Assembly: GCA_032027085.1 (NCBI GenBank)
Contig: JAVSMS010000001.1
Location: forward strand, 4,131,730 to 4,195,729
Length of the DNA: 64,000 bases
DNA from: Pseudorhodoplanes sp.
GTDB taxonomy: Bacteria > Pseudomonadota > Alphaproteobacteria > Rhizobiales > Xanthobacteraceae
Direction of reading: 5' to 3'
The position numbers and the translations under genes were made by a program. Below the pieces are notes generated by a model that made no database searches, had not been told where the DNA came from, and was given only the letters and a program-made list of their open reading frames with translations. Below, one piece after another: positions 43,754 to 53,078 of the stretch (position 1 is the stretch's first letter; each line of letters begins with the position of its first letter).

Positions 43754-45370
43754 ATGCCGCGATCGGAGCGCCTTTTGGATAGGACCGCGATTGCCGTTCT
43801 GGCGGCAGTCGCGGTCATTGCCTTGCTGACGTTCCGGGACTACGGCCTCGGCTGGGACGACTATACTCATGCACAATTCGGGCAGATGCTGCTCGACTTC
43901 TACGGTTCCGGATTTCGCGACACACGCGCCCTCTCCTTCGTCAATCTGTACATGTATGGTGGCGGCTTCGACATGTTCGCGGCGCTGCTCGCGAAGATTC
44001 TGCCGTTCGACTTGTTCGAGACACGCCGCCTGGCCGGCGCGATCGTTGGACTGATCGGATTGTTTCTCACCTGGAGGCTGGCGCGGCGAATCGGCGGCCC
44101 CCTCGCCGGTCTGCTGGCGCTGCTGCTGCTCGCCTGCAGCCCGCATTATTACGGCCACATGTTCTTCAATCCGAAGGATGCGCCTTTCGCGGTGGCAATG
44201 CTCGTCCTGCTTTTCGGATTGGTCCGCGCATTGGAAGACTATTCAAGACCCAAACCTGTCACGGTTGGGATTTTCGGCCTTGGCCTGGGCCTGACCATCG
44301 GCACCCGCATCATGGGCGGAATTGCTTCGCTCTATATGATTGTGCCGATGCTGATGATCATTTTGGAGGATGCGCGTGCGGCAGGCGCCAAGAAGGCCGC
44401 CGTCAATCTCGGTCAGTTCCTGCTTTTTCTGCTTCCGGGATTTGTTCTTGCCTATGCGGTGATGGCCTTGCTCTGGCCATGGTCGGTGCTGGAACCGCTC
44501 AATCCCGTTCGCGCCGTCGGCTATTTCACCGAGTTCTTTGAGAAGCCATGGAAGGAAATGTTTGAAGGCATGCCGGTGTCTGTGCCGGACATGCCGCGCA
44601 GCTACCTGCCCGTCCTGCTGTCGCTCAAGATGCCGGAGCTTTTTCTGGTCCTGTCGATCGGTGGCATCATCGCCATTGCGGTCGCCACTGTGATACGCAG
44701 CATCCCGATCCGCCGTCGCGCGATCCTCTTGCTGATCGCGATGGCCGCCGTGCTCCCGCTTGTCATCGCCATCATCACGCGGCCGGCCATGTATAACGGC
44801 ATCCGCCACTTCACCTTTGTCCTCCCTCCTCTCGCCATCGTGGCCGGATTGGCCGGTGCATGGCTGGTGGATTACCTGATCCGCGTGTCACGCTCGGCCG
44901 CCATCGCCGCCGGTCTCGTGATCCTGGTCGGCCTGCTCATGCCCGTCGCCGGCATGTATCGGCTGCACCCCTATCAATATGCCTATTTCAACTGGATCGC
45001 GGGCGGCACGCGCGCGGCCGACGCGCGTTTCATGCTCGATTACTGGGGACTGGCGCTCAAACAGGCGTCACTTGAATTGCGCGCACAGCTTGCTGCGCGA
45101 AAAGAAATGCCGCCCGGCGGACGTCAATGGCGGATTGCGATCTGCGGTCCGCATTCTGCGGCCGAAGCCGTGCTGGGTCCGCAATTCTTCGCCACTTGGG
45201 ATCCCAAAGGCGCGGATTTCGTGATGGAGCTCGGTGAATTCTATTGCGCCGAGCTGAAGGCGCCTGTTCTGGTCGAGGTCGTGCGCGACGGCGTCGTGTT
45301 CGCGCGGGTCTACGATATCCGGGGGCTTACGATTACAGACATGTTCACGCTGCCGCCCGTCACCCGCTGA
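43754..45370 (+). CDS. GT39/ArnT-like membrane glycosyltransferase
   Basis: 538 residues with about 10-12 membrane segments. The first periplasmic loop has DYGLGWDDYTHAQFGQM, the acidic site of the PMT/ArnT (GT-C) fold; SPHYYGHMFFNPKDAPFA follows. The soluble C-terminal part, from about 430, lies in the periplasm. These enzymes move sugars from polyprenyl phosphate to lipids or proteins. It begins 26 bp after sodB and precedes the HAD gene by 11 bp; acceptor unknown. Confidence 0.83.
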   Translation: MPRSERLLDRTAIAVLAAVAVIALLTFRDYGLGWDDYTHAQFGQMLLDFYGSGFRDTRALSFVNLYMYGGGFDMFAALLAKILPFDLFETRRLAGAIVGLIGLFLTWRLARRIGGPLAGLLALLLLACSPHYYGHMFFNPKDAPFAVAMLVLLFGLVRALEDYSRPKPVTVGIFGLGLGLTIGTRIMGGIASLYMIVPMLMIILEDARAAGAKKAAVNLGQFLLFLLPGFVLAYAVMALLWPWSVLEPLNPVRAVGYFTEFFEKPWKEMFEGMPVSVPDMPRSYLPVLLSLKMPELFLVLSIGGIIAIAVATVIRSIPIRRRAILLLIAMAAVLPLVIAIITRPAMYNGIRHFTFVLPPLAIVAGLAGAWLVDYLIRVSRSAAIAAGLVILVGLLMPVAGMYRLHPYQYAYFNWIAGGTRAADARFMLDYWGLALKQASLELRAQLAARKEMPPGGRQWRIAICGPHSAAEAVLGPQFFATWDPKGADFVMELGEFYCAELKAPVLVEVVRDGVVFARVYDIRGLTITDMFTLPPVTR

Positions 45371-45381
45371 CAGGAGAGGTC

Positions 45382-46047
45382 ATGACTCTGCCCGTCTATA
45401 TTTTCGACGCCTATGGCACGCTGCTGAACGTCCATGCCGCGATCGGCCGCCATCGTGACGCCTGCGGCGCAGACGCAGACCGCTTGTCAGACCTCTGGCG
45501 CAGCAAACAGCTTGAATATAGCTGGACGCTCACGTTGGCGGGGCAATACCAGGATTTCTGGACGCTCACCGAGCGTGCGCTTGATTTCGCGCTGGCGCGA
45601 TACCCTTCCGTGGACAAGGCAATCAAGCCCAAGCTCCTTGACGCCTATTTCGCGCTCGAGGCGTTTGCGGACGCCCGCCCCGTCCTGCAGTTGCTGAAGG
45701 AGCGCGGGCATCGCACCGCAATCCTGTCCAACGGGTCGCCGCGAATGCTTGCCGCAGCAGTCGCCGCTGCGAAGATGGAGAGCGTGCTCGATCAGGTTCT
45801 CTCGGTGGACGCAATCCGCATCTACAAGCCGCGCCCGGAAGTCTATGCGCTGGTGACGGACACGTTTGCGGTTGCGCCGGCCGACGTGATTTTCGTCTCG
45901 TCCAATCGCTGGGATGTGATGGGAGCAGCCGCTTTTGGCTTTCGGCCGGTCTGGATCAATCGTGCGGCGATGCCCGACGAATATCCCGATCAGGCTTATT
46001 GGCGTGTCATCGACACGTTGTCAGCGCTCCCGTCAGTTACTAACTGA
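45382..46047 (+). CDS. Type II haloacid dehalogenase (HAD superfamily)
   Basis: 221 residues. Nucleophile Asp9 in YIFDAYGTLLN, SNGSP motif II near 117, the lysine in IRIYKPRPEVYALV, and VSSNRWDVMGAAAFGF with motif IV acid, the set typical of L-2-haloacid dehalogenases. It would hydrolyse C-halogen bonds of 2-haloacids or related substrates. The ATG follows GGAGAGGTC. A palindrome overlaps the stop codon. Confidence 0.9.
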   Translation: MTLPVYIFDAYGTLLNVHAAIGRHRDACGADADRLSDLWRSKQLEYSWTLTLAGQYQDFWTLTERALDFALARYPSVDKAIKPKLLDAYFALEAFADARPVLQLLKERGHRTAILSNGSPRMLAAAVAAAKMESVLDQVLSVDAIRIYKPRPEVYALVTDTFAVAPADVIFVSSNRWDVMGAAAFGFRPVWINRAAMPDEYPDQAYWRVIDTLSALPSVTN

Positions 46048-46049
46048 CG
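46031..46049. repeat. Perfect palindrome at the HAD stop codon
   Basis: CGTCAGTTA-C-TAACTGACG, 9-bp arms around one base. It has no T run and is too tight for a normal terminator; it may be a protein-binding site or chance. Confidence 0.45.
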
Positions 46050-46078
46050 GCAACAAGCCAGGCGGAACTGCGAAAATC

Positions 46079-46240
46079 CTATTCGACGTAGGCCTCGCTC
46101 GCCTTCACCTGATGCGAACTTGCGCAATAGGGGCACCAGAGCGAGAGCTTGAGCGACCGCATTTCCAGCAACACGACCTCATCCGTCTTGATACTGGTCC
46201 GGACTTCCTGACGATTATTCGGGCACCGATACTTCAACAT
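46079..46240 (-). CDS. 53-residue zinc-ribbon-like protein
   Basis: Reads MLKYRCPNNRQEVRTSIKTD through LWCPYCASSHQVKASEAYVE. One Cys (RCPN) and a CPYC pair followed by His suggest a rubredoxin-like zinc knuckle. The ATG at 46240 has GGAGG about ten bases upstream. Small proteins of this type are common in this order; no function is known. The gap 46241-46511 beyond it shows only a single DnaA-box-like TTGTCCACA. Confidence 0.65.
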   Translation of the reverse strand: MLKYRCPNNRQEVRTSIKTDEVVLLEMRSLKLSLWCPYCASSHQVKASEAYVE

Positions 46241-46511
46241 GACTGACGCAACCTCCGCCTCTTACGCAACCATGCTCATGTCATCCTAATCCCACACTGG
46301 ATGATTCTCTGTGCCGATGCTTGTTTTCCACCGCTTGTCCACAGAAGCCGTGACTGCATTGTGATAAGCGGCCACGCTTCGCATCGCGATGCGCGGGCAA
46401 CCCGTTGACCGTGAAAGGCGTTTCGTTTCGCAAGCGGAATTTCGTCACGCTTGCGTGAACGATAGCGGCACCGCGATAGGGAAGAACGAATTAATCTGCA
46501 GGGACAAGCGC

Positions 46512-47744
46512 TTAAGCGAGCCGATCCTTTTGCGCGCCGTGCGCGACCGTGATCATCACCGTCGGGATCGCCGCAAGGGAACACAAGGCCGTCGCCAGGA
46601 TGACGATATGCGGCGCGCCGTGATCCATCATGTAACCGAAGATCGGCGGGGCGACGATGCCGCCAATATTGAAACCCGTGGTTACGAAGCCGAACACCCG
46701 GCCGAAGGCGCCGGGTGGCGTCACCGCCTTTACGATCATGTCGCGGGAGGGCTGGATCAGCCCGTTGAAAAAACCGGACACGGCCATGAGGCCGATCAGC
46801 AACGCCATGTTGAAGTCGATGAAGGCGACCGGCAGCAAGGCCACGCCGCTGGCGGCAAGCCCAATCATGGCGACAAGGTCGTGCCGCGCGGTGCGCGACG
46901 CCAGAATGCCGCCCGCCAGCACGGCGAAGGCGCTAAAAGTCAGATAGACGGTCAGCGCGGTCGCCGCTTCCGGCAGAGGCGTGCCCCAGAGCGCGCCGAG
47001 CGCGACAATGGCGTAATTCTGCGTGCCGACCGACACGCAGGCGATCAGCATGAAGAAGAAGAGGTTGAGAATGACCGGCATGGTCATCAGTATCCGCCGG
47101 TCGCCACCCGACGCGCCAGCATCGGCCGCGGTCTTGGCATGCGCGGCTTCGCGGCCGGCCAGCACGCCCCCGAACACCACGATCGCCACGGCGACCGCAA
47201 CCCCCAGCAAGGCCCCGGCGACGAATGCTCCGCGCCAGCCGAACGAGGCCGCAAGCAGAAGCATGACCGCCGGCGTGATCGCGGTACCGATGAAGCCTGC
47301 GAAAATGTGAATCGAAAAAGCCTGTCCGGTGCGCGCAGTCGAGATCCGGGTCGACAGCAGCGCGTAATCCGCCGGGTGATAAACGGTATTGGCGATGCCG
47401 AGCACGGCGAACATCAGTGTGAACAGAATGAAATTCGGCGCCATCGACGCCGCCAAAAGCGACGCGGCGCCGAGCACCAGCCCGCCCACCAGCACCGTGC
47501 GCGCCGATGTGCGGTCGACCAGATAACCGGCCGGCGTCTGCAACGCAGCGGAAAGAACATTGAACAGCGCGATCGCCGCGCCGAGTTCCGTATAGCTGAC
47601 ACCGAATTCGGCGCGCAGGAACGGAAAGAGCGGCGGCAGGATCAGGATATAAATGTGGCTCACGAAATGCGCGCTGCCGACGAGCCCGATGATCCTGAAA
47701 TCGACCGCGCGTGAAGAAGCGCCGTTGAGTGTGGTGGATGTCAT
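46512..47744 (-). CDS. MFS transporter (Fsr/NarK-like, 12 TM)
   Basis: 410 residues from MTSTTLNGASSRAVDF, 12 membrane segments. Motif-like sequences are HFVSHIYILILPPLFPFLRA, GYLVDRTSARTVLVGGLVLG and IANTVYHPADYALLSTRIS; the latter two resemble fosmidomycin-resistance-type exporters. It probably exports small molecules by proton antiport. In-frame starts at 47795 add a region without membrane-protein character. Confidence 0.88.
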   Translation of the reverse strand: MTSTTLNGASSRAVDFRIIGLVGSAHFVSHIYILILPPLFPFLRAEFGVSYTELGAAIALFNVLSAALQTPAGYLVDRTSARTVLVGGLVLGAASLLAASMAPNFILFTLMFAVLGIANTVYHPADYALLSTRISTARTGQAFSIHIFAGFIGTAITPAVMLLLAASFGWRGAFVAGALLGVAVAVAIVVFGGVLAGREAAHAKTAADAGASGGDRRILMTMPVILNLFFFMLIACVSVGTQNYAIVALGALWGTPLPEAATALTVYLTFSAFAVLAGGILASRTARHDLVAMIGLAASGVALLPVAFIDFNMALLIGLMAVSGFFNGLIQPSRDMIVKAVTPPGAFGRVFGFVTTGFNIGGIVAPPIFGYMMDHGAPHIVILATALCSLAAIPTVMITVAHGAQKDRLA

Positions 47745-47893
47745 GTCTGATGTTCCGGCGGCGCAGACTATACGACCCGATCCTCGTCCTGCCATGCTTT
47801 GCCGGAAGGGCGGGCATCCGGTTCCCGACTTTCCTACAGACGCGCGTCATCGCCCGTATTGTTTGAGGCGCCGGGATCGCCTTCCTGCTCTTT

Positions 47894-48293
47894 CCCTCAC
47901 TTTCAATAAGTGAGGGGGATGGCGCGCCGGGCGGCGCAACCTTCCTTTTTTAGTGTGCGATCCCGTTTCCGGAACCGCCGCGTCGTCCGACGCGCCATCG
48001 CGGCGTTTTCACTACGATGCCGGGCCGCGCTTTCGTGGGTGATCCAGTGTGGGCCCACGGCAGCCAGCTCCTGGCGGAGGCCCATCAGTGGCCTCGGGCG
48101 GAGCCCCGGCATAGCCCGAGTGCGAGCTTGCGAGGCTCGCCCGCGGGCGCCGCACCGGCCGAGGCCCGGAATTACCGGGCGCCGTCCAGGGGAGCCGCAC
48201 CGCCGCATCTCCAGCGGCGCCCTCCCCTTCGTCCCGCCTCCATGACGCCTCATGAGAGCGCCCCTCAGCGGACGAGGTGATATGCTTATAGTC
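47894..48293. other. Hairpin-rich non-coding block
   Basis: About 400 bp without a credible gene, holding several perfect hairpins: CCCTCACTT/AAGTGAGGG (47894-47916), GCCCGG/CCGGGC (48164-48180) and CGCCGC/GCGGCG (48201-48219), plus TCCTA-CC-TAGGA (48292-48303) overlapping the esterase stop. It may be a structured RNA or a large interspersed repeat. Long open frames exist on both strands but read as compositional artefacts. Confidence 0.5.
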
Positions 48294-49310
48294 CTACCTA
48301 GGAATATTGTCAAGCGCATTGTTGATCGACGCCGCGCCCACTTTCGGCCCGGGAGGCTGCGCCTTTTCCGGTTTTTCCCGGCGCCCGCCAAGGCTTTGAC
48401 CAAGCGCGGTGAGCGCGGCTTCGAGTTCATCGCCATCTTTCAAATTGAAGTGGAGCATCGGCGAAAAATGATTGTGTCCTGCGAGGAACAGCAACCGCGT
48501 CCCGGCCGCTGTTTGCGCCTGCCTTGCAGAGAGGAGACGCAACGCATGCTCATGGAATGCCGGAGGATCGAGTTCCGCCACTCCAACCAACAAAGGCACA
48601 GGGCTGCGGGCCAGACCCGCCAAAGGGGATCGTTCCGCATAGCGGTCAGATCGGTCGCCGAAATATGCAATTTGCCCCTTGGAGATCTGCGGACCTTCCA
48701 GATGATAGATTCCGGAGACCAGTACGGCACATTGAATATGCGTCAAGCCCCGGGCATCGGGATCGGCGATATAGGTCGCGACATGCGTCGCGCCGGCCGA
48801 ATGGCCCATGAGAACGATCCGCGCCGGATCGCCACCGCGCCCGGCAATATTGGCGCTCACCCAGCCGACCGCTGCGGCAAGGTCTTCCTTCGCCGCCGGC
48901 CATGGATATTCAGGCGCGAGACGATAGGTGATGTTGACGCCGACAAATCCGTTTCGAGCCGCCCAGATCCCGATATTGTCGTAGAAAATCCCGTCGTCCG
49001 ATGTCTTGTCGCCGCCGGTAAAGCCTCCCCCATGCACGAACATGAAGACCGGGCGAGCCTGTGATCGATCTTCCGTCGATCGGAAGACATCAAGCCGGTG
49101 CCGCGCGTGCGGACCGTAGGACATGTCGCGCTCGAGTCTGACCGCTCCGGAATCAAGGTCGCCGTGGAGTTTCGCAAAAAGGGCCCGAGTCGCTGCGATC
49201 GAGGACGGCGTTATCTCCCGCGGGATTGAACGAAGGCCGTCAAAATGCGCAAAATCTTCCATAAATCCTGTCTCCTGCGGCAGCGTCTCAGAGCGTGCAT
49301 AGCTCGTCAT
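48294..49310 (-). CDS. Alpha/beta-hydrolase esterase (HSL-like)
   Basis: 338 residues. The oxyanion motif FVHGGGFTGGDK, nucleophile elbow GHSAGATH, acid in VGVAELDPPAF and histidine in LAGHNHFSPM form the catalytic set; LAPEYPWPAAKEDLAAAVGW is typical of the hormone-sensitive-lipase/arylformamidase branch. It hydrolyses carboxyl esters or N-formylkynurenine-like amides; substrate unknown. The C-terminal 35 residues are a Pro/Lys-rich tail. Confidence 0.9.
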   Translation of the reverse strand: MTSYARSETLPQETGFMEDFAHFDGLRSIPREITPSSIAATRALFAKLHGDLDSGAVRLERDMSYGPHARHRLDVFRSTEDRSQARPVFMFVHGGGFTGGDKTSDDGIFYDNIGIWAARNGFVGVNITYRLAPEYPWPAAKEDLAAAVGWVSANIAGRGGDPARIVLMGHSAGATHVATYIADPDARGLTHIQCAVLVSGIYHLEGPQISKGQIAYFGDRSDRYAERSPLAGLARSPVPLLVGVAELDPPAFHEHALRLLSARQAQTAAGTRLLFLAGHNHFSPMLHFNLKDGDELEAALTALGQSLGGRREKPEKAQPPGPKVGAASINNALDNIPR

Positions 49311-49467
49311 TGCGGGACGCGTTTAAGCATGCGGACCCGGACTGCGGCCATGACGTCGGAATTCGTCGCTGATTCCGCGGCGCGGGCTGACGCCCGCGCC
49401 CCGGAAAGAACGCCCTCAGATTAGAACCGCAAAGGAAACAGATTTCCCGTCGCATCGCGAGTCTGCA

Positions 49468-49491
49468 CCGATCCCGAATTACCGGGATCGG
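49468..49491. repeat. Perfect 9-bp hairpin
   Basis: CCGATCCCG-AATTAC-CGGGATCGG. With the next hairpin it lies between the convergent-side ends of the esterase start and the RTX gene 3' end. No gene is present in 49311-49560. Confidence 0.6.
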
Positions 49492-49501
49492 CAAGCGATG
49501 T

Positions 49502-49534
49502 CACGCAAGCCGACGGTCATAGCCGGCTTGCGTG
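49502..49534 (-). terminator. Likely terminator hairpin of the RTX gene
   Basis: CACGCAAGCCG (49502-49512) pairs with CGGCTTGCGTG (49524-49534), 11 bp with an 11-base loop, 26 bp downstream of the RTX stop. It lacks a T run. Confidence 0.55.
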
Positions 49535-49560
49535 CGTCGCGGAAGACCTGGTCTTGCGAA

Positions 49561-50832
49561 CTACACAAACAGGAAGTCGTTCGCGGTCAGCGAGGCGACG
49601 GCTGTGTCCTCGATGAGCAGGCTGTCATTCGCATCGAACTTCACCAGCACATCGGAGCCGATCTGGAACAACACGAGATCCTCGAACGAATCCAGCGCGT
49701 CGAAGCCGGAGACCTGGATCACGTCTTCCGTACCGCCGACGGTGAAGTCGTTGATCCTGTCGCCGCTGACTTCGCCATTGGCAAAGACAAAGGTGTCGTT
49801 GCCGGCGCCACCGGTAAGGATATCGGTGCTGAGACCGCCTGACAGCTCGTCGTCGCCCGCGCCGCCAATCAGCGTGTCCTGCCCGGTGCCGCCGACAAGC
49901 TGATCATTGCCGTCACCGCCGTCGAGCGTGTCATTGCCAGCATCGCCCTGCAGCGTGTCGGCACCGGCGCCGCCGAACAGTTGATCGTGGCCACCCGCGC
50001 CGATAAGCGTGTCGTTGCCGCCGCGGCCATCGAGCGTGTCGTTGCCCTCATTGCCGTCAAGCTCATTCACGCCGGCATCGCCCGAGAGCGTGTCGGCCAG
50101 GCGAGAGCCCGCAAGGTTCTCAATGCTGATGAGGTTGTCGCCCTCGGCATCGCCGCCTGTAGCGGTGCGGGCCTGCAGGTCGACTGAGACACCGGCGGAG
50201 GACAGACTGTAGAGCGCCCAGTCGCCGATGGCGTTCGGGCCACCAAAAATATCGCCGTTGATCACATCGGCGCCGGCGCCCCCTTCCAGATAGTCGATGC
50301 CGGCGGCGCCGATGAGGGTGTCGTTGCCCTCAGCGCCCCAAACGATATCGTTGCCGTTGCCGGCCTGGACATAGTCATTGCCGCCGCCGCCAATCAGCAC
50401 GTTGCTGTGGCCGTCGCCGACGATCGTGTCGTTGAAATTGGAGCCGATCACGCTCTCAACCGAAATGAGCGTATCGGTGCCACCCGTGGCGCCGCCGAGC
50501 GCGGCGCCGGTCACAAGATTGATATTCACGCCTTCCTGCGCGGCGAAATAAGTCACCGTATCGAAATCGGCGCCGCCATTGATGATGTCGTTGCCCTGCC
50601 CGCCATTCAGGAGATCGCGGCCGAAGCCGCCATTCAGCGTATCGTTGCCGGTATTTCCGATGAGGTAATCGTCGCCCACTTCACCATTCAGCGTGTCATT
50701 GCCGCCGCGACCATCAATGCCGTTATTGGCGGCATCGCCGGTGAGAATATTCGCCGCTTCATCGCCGACAATCGTAACCGGCGTGTTGGCCGCGCGAATA
50801 TAGAAATCGACGAGATCATGCAGATCCTTCAT
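49561..50832 (-). CDS. RTX/hemolysin-type calcium-binding protein
   Basis: 423 residues. More than a dozen nonapeptide repeats of the type GGxGNDxLx (GNDTLNGEVGDDYLIGNTGN, GGAGNDTF, GGTGQDTLIG) fill residues 20-370, with a short repeat-poor interval around 190-225. Repeats bind calcium as a beta roll after secretion. There is no N-terminal signal; the C-terminus (IEDTAVASLTANDFLFV) fits a type I secretion signal. No T1SS genes are nearby. GAGGAG precedes the ATG. It could be an adhesin or surface-layer-like protein. Confidence 0.92.
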   Translation of the reverse strand: MKDLHDLVDFYIRAANTPVTIVGDEAANILTGDAANNGIDGRGGNDTLNGEVGDDYLIGNTGNDTLNGGFGRDLLNGGQGNDIINGGADFDTVTYFAAQEGVNINLVTGAALGGATGGTDTLISVESVIGSNFNDTIVGDGHSNVLIGGGGNDYVQAGNGNDIVWGAEGNDTLIGAAGIDYLEGGAGADVINGDIFGGPNAIGDWALYSLSSAGVSVDLQARTATGGDAEGDNLISIENLAGSRLADTLSGDAGVNELDGNEGNDTLDGRGGNDTLIGAGGHDQLFGGAGADTLQGDAGNDTLDGGDGNDQLVGGTGQDTLIGGAGDDELSGGLSTDILTGGAGNDTFVFANGEVSGDRINDFTVGGTEDVIQVSGFDALDSFEDLVLFQIGSDVLVKFDANDSLLIEDTAVASLTANDFLFV

Positions 50833-51403
50833 CCAACTCTCCTCATGTTACCATTTGCGATGGTCCCCATCGCAACGCGAATGCTCCCGCTTGACCACGG
50901 CACCGCGATGACAGCGGCGCGTAGAACTTGTCGCAGGACATCACTTCTTGTGTCGCTCGGAGTCAGTGCGATCGATGTTCTGGTATCTTCTTGCGGATAT
51001 CTATCCGACGATACCGTTTGCAACACACTGCAGGGTAAGAACGTGCCGCTACACAAGACCAACAATCTGATTCCGCGTAGACAGAATCATCATTCGTCAA
51101 GCAATCGCGCGAGCAGTGTCGGTAAATTTTCACCGGTGATGCAGCAGACGACGCATCGCACGATCCGTCGCGAAGCGAATGATACCGCACGGTGATTCAT
51201 AATGACGCAGGCTTGGTGAAGAAGAATGACGCAGGCCCGGTGGAAGGGTTCCACTCCGCCAGTGCGACTTCGCTCCAAATCCAGACGCTAAAGCGAGTCT
51301 CTCCTGTGTGACGTCCCTTACAAACTTCTGAGCTCGCACGCGCTAGTCATTCGTCACGCTTTCCAATCTGAGAAGGCGGATCAAACACTCAGGGAGACGC
51401 ACC
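50833..51403. other. Gene-poor region with a short tandem repeat
   Basis: No convincing gene. AATGACGCAGGC(T/C)(T/C)GGTG(A/G)AAG occurs twice in tandem (51201-51221 and 51225-51246). The base composition is AT-richer than average, consistent with divergent promoters for the RTX gene and the small secreted protein. Confidence 0.45.
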
Positions 51404-51562
51404 ATGACCTATCTTCGTATCGCGGCCGCCGCCGTTGCGGCCCTGGCGACCTTCGCCACCACTGCTCAGGCCCAGGACGCCGGGAAAAGAGGCAATGCGG
51501 CGAGCCAGTATGAAATGAGCGCGCCGTTCAGCCGCGAGGCGCTCGAGAAATACATCCCGTAA
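51404..51562 (+). CDS. 52-residue secreted protein
   Basis: A signal peptide (MTYLRIAAAAVAALATFATT then AQAQ) is followed by about 28 residues, SQYEMSAPFSREALEKYIP at the end. GGGAG lies before the ATG. The short mature peptide with a Tyr/Phe-containing tail is unlike known families; it is probably periplasmic. Confidence 0.62.
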   Translation: MTYLRIAAAAVAALATFATTAQAQDAGKRGNAASQYEMSAPFSREALEKYIP

Positions 51563-51770
51563 GAGCGCATGCGCGACCGCCGGCGAGAGGATCCTTTCGC
51601 CGGCATTCCTCCAATGCCTGTCGCGCGGACGCCTCGGCAACTCACGCGCTTGACGCTGCAACCGCACACCTTCCCTCCCGGCAAATTTTGCGGTAAGCCC
51701 CGCCCATCTGACGCCGAAATCCCCTGATCACCTTGCCGCACGCCGTCGCGTGAAAGGCTAAACTTAGCTT

Positions 51771-52778
51771 ATGGATTCACTCTCGCAGGCCGCGCTCGGC
51801 GCCGCCATCGGCCTCGCCGTCATGGGACGGCGCACCCGGCCCTGGAAGGCCGCCGCCATCGGTGCGCTCGTCGGTACCCTGCCCGATCTCGACGCCTTCT
51901 ATGATCACGGCGATCCGATCAGCAACATGACCTATCACCGCGCCAACAGCCACGCGCTGTTCTGGCAGACATTGGCGTCCGTGCCGATCGCGCTCATCGC
52001 CGCCAAAGGCCTGCGCGAGATGCACCAGTTCGGCCGCTGGTGGCTGACCGTGTGGCTCACGTTGATCACGCACGCGCTGCTCGACTGGACCACGGTCTAT
52101 GGCACCCAGCTTGGCCTGCCATTCACCGACACGCCGTTCGCGATCGGCAGCATGTTCATCATCGATCCGCTCTATACGCTGCCGCTGTTGATCGGCATCG
52201 CCATTGCGCTGCGCCAAAGCGATCTGCGCGGCCGGCGCTGGAACACGGCCGGTCTGCTGCTCAGCACCGCCTATCTCGGCTGGAGCATGCTGGCCCAGCA
52301 ACAGGTGAAGGGCATTGCCGAAGAGCAATTGCGGGCGCAGGGACAGCAGGTCGAGCATCTCCTGGTGACGCCGGCGCCGCTGAACACGATCCTGTGGCGC
52401 GTGGTGGCGATGACGCCGCAGGGTTATCTGGAAGGATTTCACTCGCTGCTCGACCGCGACCGCACGATCACCTTTGAATCATTCCCGCGCGACGAAAAAC
52501 TTTACGACTTGCTGCGCGGCAACCGGCATGTCGACCGCATCGCCTGGTTCACTCATGGATTCTTCAAGATAAGCGAACGCGACGGCCGCGCGATCATCAC
52601 CGATCTGCGCATGGGCCAGGAGCCCTATTACAGTTTCAACTTCGTGGTGGCGGAGCGGCAGAGCCCGACCTTCGCTTTCGTGCCGCCGCGTTTGTTCAGG
52701 GAAATTCCGGATATCGGCGCGACCGCCGGCTGGCTCTGGCGCCGCATCCTGGGCGAGGCCGTGCCGCCACCGCGCTGA
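51771..52778 (+). CDS. YdjM/DUF457-type membrane metal-dependent hydrolase
   Basis: 335 residues. MDSLSQAALGAAIGLAVMGR, LPDLDAFYDHGDP and YHRANSHALFW give the Asp/His pattern of the LexA-regulated YdjM family; four or five membrane segments lie in the first 185 residues. The soluble C-terminal half has no catalytic motif that I recognise. The family sits in the inner membrane and is thought to be a zinc-dependent hydrolase. Confidence 0.88.
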   Translation: MDSLSQAALGAAIGLAVMGRRTRPWKAAAIGALVGTLPDLDAFYDHGDPISNMTYHRANSHALFWQTLASVPIALIAAKGLREMHQFGRWWLTVWLTLITHALLDWTTVYGTQLGLPFTDTPFAIGSMFIIDPLYTLPLLIGIAIALRQSDLRGRRWNTAGLLLSTAYLGWSMLAQQQVKGIAEEQLRAQGQQVEHLLVTPAPLNTILWRVVAMTPQGYLEGFHSLLDRDRTITFESFPRDEKLYDLLRGNRHVDRIAWFTHGFFKISERDGRAIITDLRMGQEPYYSFNFVVAERQSPTFAFVPPRLFREIPDIGATAGWLWRRILGEAVPPPR

Positions 52779-52787
52779 GGCGGCGCG

Positions 52788-53054
52788 CTAGCGCTTCGGC
52801 TTCGCCTTGCTGTCGGCGGAGGAAGACCCCACTTCGCGCACACCGCCCCAGGGATCGTTGACCGCCTTCTGCTCCGGGATTTTTCTGAGGCTGTCACGGT
52901 AGGCCTTTTCCTGCTGCTCTTTCTTCTCAACCTCTTCCTTCGTGACCGGCCGGGCCAAGCCAGGGTCGGCAAGGTTCACCTGCGCCGTCGCGGTCTGCGC
53001 AAAAGACACTGTCATTGCGACCGCTACAGCCATCCGCACATATGTCATCATCAA
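52788..53054 (-). CDS. Small secreted charged protein
   Basis: 88 residues. The signal peptide MMMTYVRMAVAVAMTVSFAQ ends at TATAQ. The mature part is charged and helical (KEEVEKKEQQEKAYRDSLRK) with a conserved-looking NDPWGGVRE near the end. It is probably periplasmic; function unknown. Confidence 0.7.
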   Translation of the reverse strand: MMMTYVRMAVAVAMTVSFAQTATAQVNLADPGLARPVTKEEVEKKEQQEKAYRDSLRKIPEQKAVNDPWGGVREVGSSSADSKAKPKR

Positions 53055-53078
53055 GCTCTCCTCCGCAGTCCTGCATCT

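Noticed and set aside
46330-46350. TTGTCCACA as part of a replication origin
   Set aside because: A single DnaA-box-like sequence with one mismatch, without a cluster or an AT-rich unwinding region.
46389-47714. A 441-codon frame opposite the MFS transporter
   Set aside because: The minus-strand frame has twelve membrane segments and transporter motifs; the opposite frame has none.
47903-48436. A 177-codon open frame on the minus strand over the hairpin block
   Set aside because: Arg/Gly-rich, low-complexity translation without domain character; overlaps the esterase 3' end; typical high-GC artefact.
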